Part shown: positions 9,642-16,356 of the stretch, piece after piece
Layout of the letters: every line of letters starts with the position of its first letter
Position numbering within the stretch: the first letter of the stretch is position 1
Assembly: GCF_037201815.1 (NCBI RefSeq)
Contig: NZ_CP147407.1
Coordinates: 3,170,723 to 3,234,722, forward strand
Direction: 5' to 3'
Source: Metabacillus sp. FJAT-52054
GTDB taxonomy: Bacteria; Bacillota; Bacilli; Bacillales; Bacillaceae
DNA: 64,000 nt
Translations under genes and position numbers: made by a program
Notes under the pieces: model-generated
What the model was told of the DNA's origin: nothing
The model's database searches: none
What the model saw: only the letters and a program-made list of their open reading frames with translations

Positions 9642-10469
9642 TTATACCGTAATCTTCTTAGCCAGCAGGAATCGGCTCATAAAGACAGATAGAACCGCAA
9701 TTGCACCCACACAGGCTATCCCGATATATATGATTTCAATTGGATATAACTGGTCCAATGTTCCGGCCAAAAACACCGGGATTAAAGCAACTAAGCAAGC
9801 CAGAACACCATATCCAATCCCAATTCCTGCACCAAGCCATTTATAGCTTCTTTCAAACAGGATGATCGTATTTAATACAAGTACCAGTGTAATTCCAGCG
9901 CCATAGTACAAAACAAATTCCAGAAAGGTGGAAGGGACGATCATACTGAGTACAGCGTTGGAATTCATAACGTATGAAAGCGGGGTAAGGCCCCTCAAAT
10001 CCTGCGGAACAATGGATTGATAAATGGAAAATTCGAATGGTAATAACAGAAGTTGAAGTGCCACCAGACCAAAGATCATTAAGAGAATCGCCGCGGTTTT
10101 AGCAAAGTAAATATTCATTCTGGAAACCGGAATCATCAGCAGCCTGTACATAAATGCATTGTTGGCAAACCAATCTCTGTACCAGATAAAAAAAACGTAA
10201 AATAATAGCGCGCATATTGAGAGGAGTATAGGTCCCATATAGAACAAACTGTTTACAATGGATGAGAAACTCAGCGGCTGCATGGTCGAAACGTATTGTT
10301 CAGCACTAATTCTTTGTTTTCCCATGTATTCAGTTGCATGCCGGACCAGGTTATTTGATTCCATGAACACCGCGATCATTTGTCCGAGAATGGTTAGAAT
10401 AATCAGTCCAAAATAGATTTTCGCAAACCGATTTACCTCGAAGTTCACAAGCTTTAAAAAGCGATTCAT
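9642..10469 (-). CDS. ABC transporter permease
   Basis: A 275-aa protein with six hydrophobic segments, a cytoplasmic KIYFGL-like start and large loop typical of ABC-2 type exporter permeases. Its ATG overlaps the stop of the ATPase gene (ATGA overlap), so the two are translationally coupled and form one transporter. The substrate is not evident; GntR/YtrA-regulated exporters of this kind in Bacillus often respond to cell-wall-active agents. Confidence 0.8.
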   Translation of the reverse strand: MNRFLKLVNFEVNRFAKIYFGLIILTILGQMIAVFMESNNLVRHATEYMGKQRISAEQYVSTMQPLSFSSIVNSLFYMGPILLSICALLFYVFFIWYRDWFANNAFMYRLLMIPVSRMNIYFAKTAAILLMIFGLVALQLLLLPFEFSIYQSIVPQDLRGLTPLSYVMNSNAVLSMIVPSTFLEFVLYYGAGITLVLVLNTIILFERSYKWLGAGIGIGYGVLACLVALIPVFLAGTLDQLYPIEIIYIGIACVGAIAVLSVFMSRFLLAKKITV

Positions 10470-11155
10470 GCGTTATACACCTCTCTCATCACATCAATTA
10501 CAGATTTGCCTTCTGAGATTCTCATATCCTCTGCATTAAATTGTTTGCAGACTCTCCCATTTTCAAGAAGAACCACCCGATCAATCAGATGCTCAATGTC
10601 CTGAATTTCATGGGTGGTAATAATGACGCCCCGCCCCTCAATCAAATGGCTTGTGAATACATTGGTGATCTGTTCCCTGCTGAAAATATCAATTCCTGAA
10701 AAAGGCTCATCCATCAGGAGATAGTCGGTATCAAGCGACAAGCCCATAAGCAAGCTTGCTTTCGCTGCATTTCCTTTTGAAAGGCATGAAATTTTGTCCC
10801 CTTTATTCAATTTAAAGAAATGAAGAAGCTCAAATGCCCGTTCCCGGTTCCAGTTCGGATAAAAATCCTCCATAAATTCCATGAACTGCTGGATTGTCAT
10901 TCCGGGCTGCATGATCGGCGTATCCGGTATGTACGTAATTTTCTCCAGCGTTTTTTTATTCAGCTTTTCTCCATCAATCAGAATATTACCGGACTGGACG
11001 GGAGTAAGCCCCATGATGGCTTTTAGTGCCGTTGTCTTTCCTGCCCCATTAATCCCTATTAAACAAGTAATCTCACCCTTGGCGGCTTCAAATGTTACTT
11101 CATCCAGTACCGTTTTAAATCCGAATTTCTTTATTATCCCTTTTACTTCAATCAT
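10466..11155 (-). CDS. ABC transporter ATP-binding protein
   Basis: A 229-aa ATPase with Walker A GINGAGKT near residue 34, a Q-loop region, a signature-like SCLSKGNAAKA (divergent from LSGGQ), Walker B YLLMDEP and an H-loop TTHE. The divergent signature SKGNAAKA is typical of YtrB/YhcG-type exporters. A GGGGGG-type ribosome binding site precedes the ATG. It lies between the GntR regulator gene and the permease gene. Confidence 0.9.
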   Translation of the reverse strand: MIEVKGIIKKFGFKTVLDEVTFEAAKGEITCLIGINGAGKTTALKAIMGLTPVQSGNILIDGEKLNKKTLEKITYIPDTPIMQPGMTIQQFMEFMEDFYPNWNRERAFELLHFFKLNKGDKISCLSKGNAAKASLLMGLSLDTDYLLMDEPFSGIDIFSREQITNVFTSHLIEGRGVIITTHEIQDIEHLIDRVVLLENGRVCKQFNAEDMRISEGKSVIDVMREVYNA

Positions 11156-11169
11156 TTTGATCCCCCCTG

Positions 11170-11538
11170 CTATTCGGTCTGACTGTATTTCTCATGAATA
11201 ATTTGGACAAGCTCCTCTACAGGAACCTGTATTGGTTTTATGGATTGGATAAACGAATCAACCGCCTCCATAATCAGTTCCTCCCGTACGCGATTTAAAA
11301 TGGAGGTATCGGTTGTTACTTTACTTGGAACATTTCTCTCTGTAAAAATCAATTGCTGCTCTTCCATTTCCTTGTACGCTTTTTGCGCCGTATTGGGGTT
11401 AATACTCAGCATTCCTGCAATCTCCCTCCTGGACGGAATTTCCTGCCCTGCCTTTAGCTTTCCGGTGGCGATTTGCTCTTTGAAGTAGCGGACCACCTGA
11501 AGGTAAACAGGGTCTCTATTATTAAAAATCGTGCTCAT
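11170..11538 (-). CDS. GntR-family repressor, YtrA type
   Basis: The longest frame starts at 11553, but GGAGGTG (11543-11549 region) fits the ATG at 11538 (MSTIFNNRD), giving 122 aa. Residues about 8-75 are a winged helix of the GntR kind (PVYLQVVRYFKEQIATGK, PSRREIAGMLSINPNTAQKA). The effector domain is short, as in YtrA repressors that control ABC exporter operons. It is the first gene of the operon with the ATPase and permease, and an inverted repeat at its promoter is a likely self-operator. Confidence 0.85.
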   Translation of the reverse strand: MSTIFNNRDPVYLQVVRYFKEQIATGKLKAGQEIPSRREIAGMLSINPNTAQKAYKEMEEQQLIFTERNVPSKVTTDTSILNRVREELIMEAVDSFIQSIKPIQVPVEELVQIIHEKYSQTE

Positions 11539-11559
11539 CATACACCTCCACACTCAAAC

Positions 11560-11625
11560 TGTGTGTACTACTTGGTTCACACACTTTATATTTGTACTAT
11601 ATATGTAATACACCTATCCCGTCAA
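11560..11625 (-). promoter_or_regulatory. Promoter of the GntR/ABC operon with inverted-repeat operator
   Basis: On the minus strand a -35 TTGACG (11620-11625) and -10 TATAGT (11596-11601) are 18 bp apart. Just downstream, TGTGTG (11560-11565) and CACACA (11578-11583) form an inverted repeat covering the start-site region, placed where a GntR repressor would block transcription. Confidence 0.6.
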
Positions 11626-11640
11626 TCAATTTTTTCCAAA

Positions 11641-11673
11641 AAAGAAAGAAGCTGTATAGAAACAGCTTCTTTT
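11641..11673. terminator. Terminator after the sugar isomerase gene
   Basis: GAAGCTGT pairs with ACAGCTTC; A-rich and T-rich flanks allow use in either direction. On the minus strand it follows the gene ending at 11733. Confidence 0.7.
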
Positions 11674-11732
11674 GTGTAATCATGCTCTTATTCACTCATA
11701 TATTCAGCTAAGAACTCCAGTGTCGCGGATTA

Positions 11733-12494
11733 TTAAACCCCTTTAACCTTGAGATCATTTAAATACTGATAGCTGATTGAAATGCTTTCAAGCGGAGGCC
11801 TTTTGCACACATCCTGTTCAACTACAAGCCATTCAGCTTTTGCTGCCGCAGCCTTTTGCACAACGGCCTGCAAATCGATTACTCCTGTACCCAGCTCGGC
11901 GAAGGCTTTGTCTTCACTTGCTTCCATATCCTTCATATGTACGAGCGATAAGCGATTGCTGTACTTCTGAATCCATTCGGCGGGATTCTTTCCGGCATGT
12001 GTAAGCCAATATACATCTAGTTCTGTTTGTACCCATTCCGGATTCGTTTCGTCCATTAAAATGTCCAAACCCGTTTTATCCCCAAATGTGAGCAATTCAA
12101 ATTCATGATGATGATAGCTTAGCGTAAGTCCGGCTTCATGTATTTTTTGTCCCATTACATTCAGCTTTTGGGCAAGCTCATGATATTCAGCTTCCTTCTC
12201 CATCCGGTCATAAGGATAGGCAATAATCAGATGCTTACTCCCTAATATATGCTGAGCCTCAATGTGTTTCTCTAAATTCTCTTCAAGCTCCTTAAGAACG
12301 AAATGGCTTCCAGAAGCCCGCAGATTAAGCTCATCCAGGTTTTTTCGCAACTCAGCAGGATTAACTCCGTAATACCCGGCAAACTCCACACCGTCAAAAC
12401 CAATTTCAGCCACCTTGTTAAGCGTTTTCAAAAAATCCTTTTCACATTCATCTGTTAATGTATACATCTGAACAGAAATCGGCAATTGACTCAT
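11733..12494 (-). CDS. Sugar phosphate isomerase/epimerase (IolE-like TIM barrel)
   Basis: The ATG at 12494 (MSQLPISVQMYT) has AGGGGAGGG upstream and is preferred to the frame start at 12521; 253 aa. The sequence has the xylose-isomerase-like TIM barrel pattern: FDGVEFAGYYG, a LSYHHHEFE motif, QTELDVYW and HMKDM, which supply the metal-binding E, D and H residues. Such proteins isomerise or epimerise sugars, inosose or hydroxypyruvate; the substrate is unknown. Terminators lie on both sides, so it is probably a single-gene unit. Confidence 0.8.
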   Translation of the reverse strand: MSQLPISVQMYTLTDECEKDFLKTLNKVAEIGFDGVEFAGYYGVNPAELRKNLDELNLRASGSHFVLKELEENLEKHIEAQHILGSKHLIIAYPYDRMEKEAEYHELAQKLNVMGQKIHEAGLTLSYHHHEFELLTFGDKTGLDILMDETNPEWVQTELDVYWLTHAGKNPAEWIQKYSNRLSLVHMKDMEASEDKAFAELGTGVIDLQAVVQKAAAAKAEWLVVEQDVCKRPPLESISISYQYLNDLKVKGV

Positions 12495-12555
12495 AAATAA
12501 ACCCTCCCCTATTAATCTCACATTCTTATTTTATCATGATTTTCAAAAGGAATAA

Positions 12556-12584
12556 GAAAAAAAAGAACCGGCCTGAGCCGGATT
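12556..12584 (-). terminator. Terminator after the SMP-30 gene
   Basis: On the minus strand CCGGC and GCCGG pair around CTCA/TGAG, followed by TTC and eight T. Confidence 0.8.
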
Positions 12585-12591
12585 CTGTCGT

Positions 12592-13467
12592 TTATCCTTT
12601 ATAACGAAAAGCCTTTTTTCCATTCGCATTGGTTTTATATTGAAAAATGGCACCTGCAAGCGGCTGTTCAGCCAATGCAGCATCCTCCAGATTCTCACGG
12701 CCGGTTGTAATGTACAACACATCAAGCTGATCCCCTCCGAATGTACAACATGTAACCTGTGACACCGGAAGCTTTACCTCTTCAAGCTTTTCTCCCGTAT
12801 TTGGATTCCATCTGGAAACACGTGATCCATTAAAATGTGCAATCCATAGATTTCCTTCAGCATCGATTGTCATTCCGTCCGGATGGCCCTCATCCTCGGG
12901 TATTTCAATCACTATCCGTTTATTCGATAAGCTCCCTGAATTCAAATCATAATCAAACGCAGCAACCTTTTGTGTAGGAGTATCAATATAATAAAAAGTG
13001 TCCCCGCTCTCATTCCATGCAAGACCATTTGAAATGCCTGCTTCATTAATCAGCTTCCGGACCTTTTGATTCTCATCCATACTGTACAAAGCCCCCGTAG
13101 TACCCTGGCCCTCTTTCTGCATCGTGCCCGCAAGAAATCTCCCCGTCGGATCACATTTTCCGTCATTGAATCGATTATCCGGCTTATCGCTTTCCGGATC
13201 AGTAAGAAATGTCTTTTTACCCGTTTTACTATCAATCCGGTAAAATCCATTCTCCAAGGCGGCAATCAAATCGCCTTTTTCAGATAGAGAAATCGCACCA
13301 ATCTTTTCTCCAGTATCAATTAGACGGTCTTTTTTTGTGTCAGGATTGAAAATATGTATGGCTTTTCCATGAATATCGATCCAGTATAACAAGCCCTCCC
13401 TGTCATCCCAAACAGGGCCTTCAGCTAAAATCGCTTTTGCATCATAAACCAGTTCCGCCTGATTCAT
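12592..13467 (-). CDS. SMP-30/gluconolactonase/LRE family protein
   Basis: A 291-aa six-bladed beta-propeller protein. The metal-site residues of the family are visible: Glu in AEGPVW near residue 17, Asn in ISNGLAW near 146 and Asp in HPDGMTID near 198. Family members hydrolyse sugar lactones such as gluconolactone. The ATG has AGGAGG upstream. Its 5' side faces the 13.6-14.2 kb tandem repeat. Together with the upstream-strand neighbour at 11733 it suggests a small sugar-acid or polyol pathway, but no pathway-specific gene confirms this. Confidence 0.85.
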   Translation of the reverse strand: MNQAELVYDAKAILAEGPVWDDREGLLYWIDIHGKAIHIFNPDTKKDRLIDTGEKIGAISLSEKGDLIAALENGFYRIDSKTGKKTFLTDPESDKPDNRFNDGKCDPTGRFLAGTMQKEGQGTTGALYSMDENQKVRKLINEAGISNGLAWNESGDTFYYIDTPTQKVAAFDYDLNSGSLSNKRIVIEIPEDEGHPDGMTIDAEGNLWIAHFNGSRVSRWNPNTGEKLEEVKLPVSQVTCCTFGGDQLDVLYITTGRENLEDAALAEQPLAGAIFQYKTNANGKKAFRYKG

Positions 13468-13572
13468 CTAATCTCCTCCTAATCAATTATAATACTACTT
13501 CTTCATTCCCTATTTGGGGGAGAATTATGCTTTCTATTCATAGTTGTTTTTTTGATGGGAACAAAACCAGAG

Positions 13573-14180
13573 ATCCCGGCCAGTCTCAGGCGCTTTCCAG
13601 CCAAACTGCTTTTTCCAGCCGGAACCGTACTCTTTCCAGCGGGTTCGGGTCGTTTTCCTGCCGTTCTCTTCCTCTTTCCGGCCGGTCTCAGGCGCTTTCC
13701 AGCCAAACTAATTTTTCCAGCCGGAACCGTGCTTTTATCAGCCGGGTTGGGCCGGTTTCCAGCCGTTTCCTTCTACTTTCCGGCCGCTCCACGGCTCTTT
13801 CCGGCCAAACTAATTTTTCCAGCCGGTACGTCGCTTTTATCAGCCGGGCTGGGCCGGTTTCCAGCCGTTTCTTTCCGCTTTCCAGCCCCTCCACGGCTCT
13901 TTCCGGCCAAACTAATTTTTCCAGCCGGAACGTCGCTTTTATCAGCCGGGCTGGGCCGGTTTCCAGCCGTTTCTTTCCGCTTTCCAGCCGCTCCACGGCT
14001 CTTTCCGGTCAAACTAATTTTTCCAGCCGGAACCGTACTTTTATCAGCCGGGCTGGGCCGGTTTCCAGCCGTTTCCTTCTGATTTCCAGCCGCTCCACGG
14101 CTCTTTCCAGCCAAACCAATTTTCCCAGCCGGAACCGCCCTCTTTCCAGCCGCGTTGGACCGTTTTTCAGCCGGCATGTT
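13573..14180. repeat. GC-rich tandem array, 102-bp period, six units
   Basis: The phrase CCAAACTAATTTTT, or close variants, recurs at 13601, 13703, 13805, 13907, 14009 and 14111: exactly 102 bp each time. Inside a unit the core TTTCCAGCC recurs with spacings 18, 21, 21, 21 and 21. Several frames stay open through the array, giving Phe-Pro-Ala or Ala-Gly-Lys heptads, but no ribosome binding site or domain supports a gene. It fills most of the 815-bp gap between the divergent SMP-30 and rsbY-like genes; a TATAAT box near 14242 may serve the latter. Confidence 0.85.
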
Positions 14181-14282
14181 TAGTTCTGCAGACGATTTTC
14201 CCGCCAGTCCAACACCAAATCTCCCGCTTTCCATCATCTAGTAGTATAATAATAGTATTAAATTCTAAGTATGGAGCCGGTA

Positions 14283-15422
14283 ATGAAAATTCTAATTGTT
14301 GATGACCATCCAGTTAATCTATTTGTTGTAGAAAAAATCCTGAAAAATGCAGGCTATGAGGATAATGTGTCTCTTTCCTCTGCTCAAGCTCTATTTGACT
14401 ATTTAAAAATGGAATCACCAGCTGCCGCTAAGCCGGAAGCTGATTTGATCCTGCTCGATATTATGATGCCTGAAATTGACGGAATTGAGACGTGCAGAAG
14501 AATTCAGCAGGTCGAACATTTGCGTGAAATACCAATAATCTTCGTTACTGCTCTGGAAGACTCGAATAAACTTGCAGAGGCGCTTGATGTTGGAGGGCAT
14601 GATTACATTACAAAACCTATCAATAAAGTAGAGCTTCTGGCAAGGATTAGAGTGGCCCTTCGCCTTAAACAGGAAAAGGACTGGCATGCCGAGCAGGAGC
14701 AGAAACTTTCTCATGAACTTGATCTTGCTATGCAAATTCAAAAGAGTTTATTGAATCCCCCGCTCAATGAAGAGAATATTCGCATCCATGTTTCCCATTT
14801 GCCATCGAATAAATTGGCTGGAGATATGTACTATTGGCACAGGTTCAGTGAGAATAAATACGGCGTTATTCTCCTTGATATGATGGGTCATGGTATTTCC
14901 TCTTCCCTAATTTGCATGTATATCTCTTCTGTGTTAAGAGATTCGATTAAACAGCTGGCCGACCCTGTTCTCGTTATCGAAGAGCTGAACCGGTATATGG
15001 CACTTTTATCAAATCAGACGAAGGAGCATAATTATTATTTCACGGCGATTTATCTGGTGATTGATACAGAAGCAAAAACAGTGGAATATGTAAATGCAGG
15101 TCATCCTCCTGGGTATGCTTTGCTTGATAACGAACTGGTTGATCTTGATAAAGGCTGCTGTGCGGTTGGATTTTTCGAGGAAATCAGCATTAGCAGTACA
15201 GTACTATCTTACACGGATAACGTTCAGCTTCTCCTGTTTACAGACGGTGTTTACGAAAATCATGGGGAAGATGAAAATACCATGCTTGAGAAGCTTAAAT
15301 ACATCGCAGGTCAAAAATGGTCAGGTGCTGCCATCTCGCCAATCCATCTGCTCGGCTTCCAGGAACAGGACGCTCCTCAGAAAGATGATATGTGCCTTCT
15401 GATGATTCAAGGGAACAAATAA
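14283..15422 (+). CDS. rsbY: Response regulator with PP2C (SpoIIE/RsbU-type) phosphatase, RsbY-like
   Basis: The frame opens at 14271, but GGAG at 14273-14276 fits the ATG at 14283, giving 379 aa. Residues 1-120 are a receiver domain (Asp7, Asp8, phosphoacceptor Asp59 in LLDIMMP, Lys111). A helical linker follows, then a PP2C domain (about 175-375) with metal-site Asp181 in LAGDMY and Asp199 in LLDMMGHG. In the B. cereus group RsbY has this exact architecture: once phosphorylated by RsbK it dephosphorylates RsbV and frees sigma-B. The convergent RsbM and RsbK genes next door support the assignment. rsbV, rsbW and sigB are not in this window. Confidence 0.85.
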   Translation: MKILIVDDHPVNLFVVEKILKNAGYEDNVSLSSAQALFDYLKMESPAAAKPEADLILLDIMMPEIDGIETCRRIQQVEHLREIPIIFVTALEDSNKLAEALDVGGHDYITKPINKVELLARIRVALRLKQEKDWHAEQEQKLSHELDLAMQIQKSLLNPPLNEENIRIHVSHLPSNKLAGDMYYWHRFSENKYGVILLDMMGHGISSSLICMYISSVLRDSIKQLADPVLVIEELNRYMALLSNQTKEHNYYFTAIYLVIDTEAKTVEYVNAGHPPGYALLDNELVDLDKGCCAVGFFEEISISSTVLSYTDNVQLLLFTDGVYENHGEDENTMLEKLKYIAGQKWSGAAISPIHLLGFQEQDAPQKDDMCLLMIQGNK

Positions 15423-15429
15423 CCCATAT

Positions 15430-15471
15430 AAAAAAGAAATACCCGATCCGGAATACGATCGGGTATTTTTA
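15430..15471. terminator. Bidirectional terminator between rsbY and rsbM
   Basis: ATACCCGATC pairs perfectly with GATCGGGTAT around an 8-nt loop, with A-rich and T-rich flanks. It can end both convergent transcripts. Confidence 0.85.
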
Positions 15472-15483
15472 TGCTTTTAGAAT

Positions 15484-16341
15484 TCACGTTATTTTCCGGT
15501 AAATTTTTTCACTGGCATTAAACTCCTGATAATTATAAGCCACTTCTGTGAATTTCAGAGACTCTTTATCTCCCAATCCTATAAATCCTCCATCACATAA
15601 GCTTTCGTGAAAGAGATGATGAACCTGATTTTGCAAAGCCCCGGTAAAATAAATAAGGACATTTCTGCAGATGATGACGTGAAATTCATTAAATGATTGA
15701 TCCGTTACAAGATTGTGCTGAGCAAAGCTTATGTTATTCAGAAGCTCCGGCTTTAAATAGGCAAATCGTTCATCTGTTGTGTAAAACTCCGAAAATGAAC
15801 GGGTGCCTCCGGATAGAAAATAGTTTTTCGTGTAATTCTGCATCTTGTTAAGCACAAATCTTCCTTGTTTGGCTAACTCAAGGACTCGTTCGTTCATATC
15901 TGTTGCAAAGATATGGGTACGCTCTGCGAGGCCTTCCTCCTCAAGAAGAATCGCCATGGAATAAACCTCTTCCCCGGTAGAGCACCCGGCGTGCCAAATT
16001 CGAATCGCAGGGAGCTCTTTGAGAATCGGGACGACCTGTTCACGGAAGGTTTTGAAAAAACTTGGATTTCTAAACATTTCCGTTACATTAATCGAAAAAT
16101 CATTTAACAGCTTATCGAGCATCTCCGGCTCATAAATAGCTTGTTCAAGAAGTCTCGATATAGTAGGGATTTGCTCCATTCTCATGCGGTTCTGAATCCT
16201 TCTTCCAATAGAAGAACGCATATAGTTGCGGAAATCATAGCCAGATAAACGATAGACCCCTTCAAGAAGCAAATCCATTTCAATTTCTTCCCGGTGACTA
16301 AATAACGCAGCATCCGTATTTGTTGATTTATTTTCTTCCAT
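15484..16341 (-). CDS. rsbM: CheR-type protein methyltransferase, RsbM-like
   Basis: A 285-aa protein with the CheR N-terminal helical domain, VTEMFRNPSFF near residue 86, the S-adenosylmethionine site WHAGCSTGEEVYSMA near residue 116 and IICRNVLIYF. GAGGTAAG precedes the ATG, 15 bp after the kinase gene, so both are cotranscribed. In B. cereus RsbM methylates the kinase RsbK and modulates sigma-B activity; the identical neighbourhood supports the same role rather than classical chemotaxis. No CheB-like demethylase is nearby. Confidence 0.85.
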   Translation of the reverse strand: MEENKSTNTDAALFSHREEIEMDLLLEGVYRLSGYDFRNYMRSSIGRRIQNRMRMEQIPTISRLLEQAIYEPEMLDKLLNDFSINVTEMFRNPSFFKTFREQVVPILKELPAIRIWHAGCSTGEEVYSMAILLEEEGLAERTHIFATDMNERVLELAKQGRFVLNKMQNYTKNYFLSGGTRSFSEFYTTDERFAYLKPELLNNISFAQHNLVTDQSFNEFHVIICRNVLIYFTGALQNQVHHLFHESLCDGGFIGLGDKESLKFTEVAYNYQEFNASEKIYRKIT

Positions 16342-16356
16342 ATATTCTTACCTCTT

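Noticed and set aside
13573..14180. CRISPR array
   Set aside because: Repeats are contiguous and imperfect, with no unique spacers and no cas genes; the same holds for 33750-34170.
13437..14237. Long open frames on both strands through the tandem array
   Set aside because: Repeat unit length is a multiple of three and has no stop in several frames, so openness is automatic; no ribosome binding site, start or domain supports any of them.
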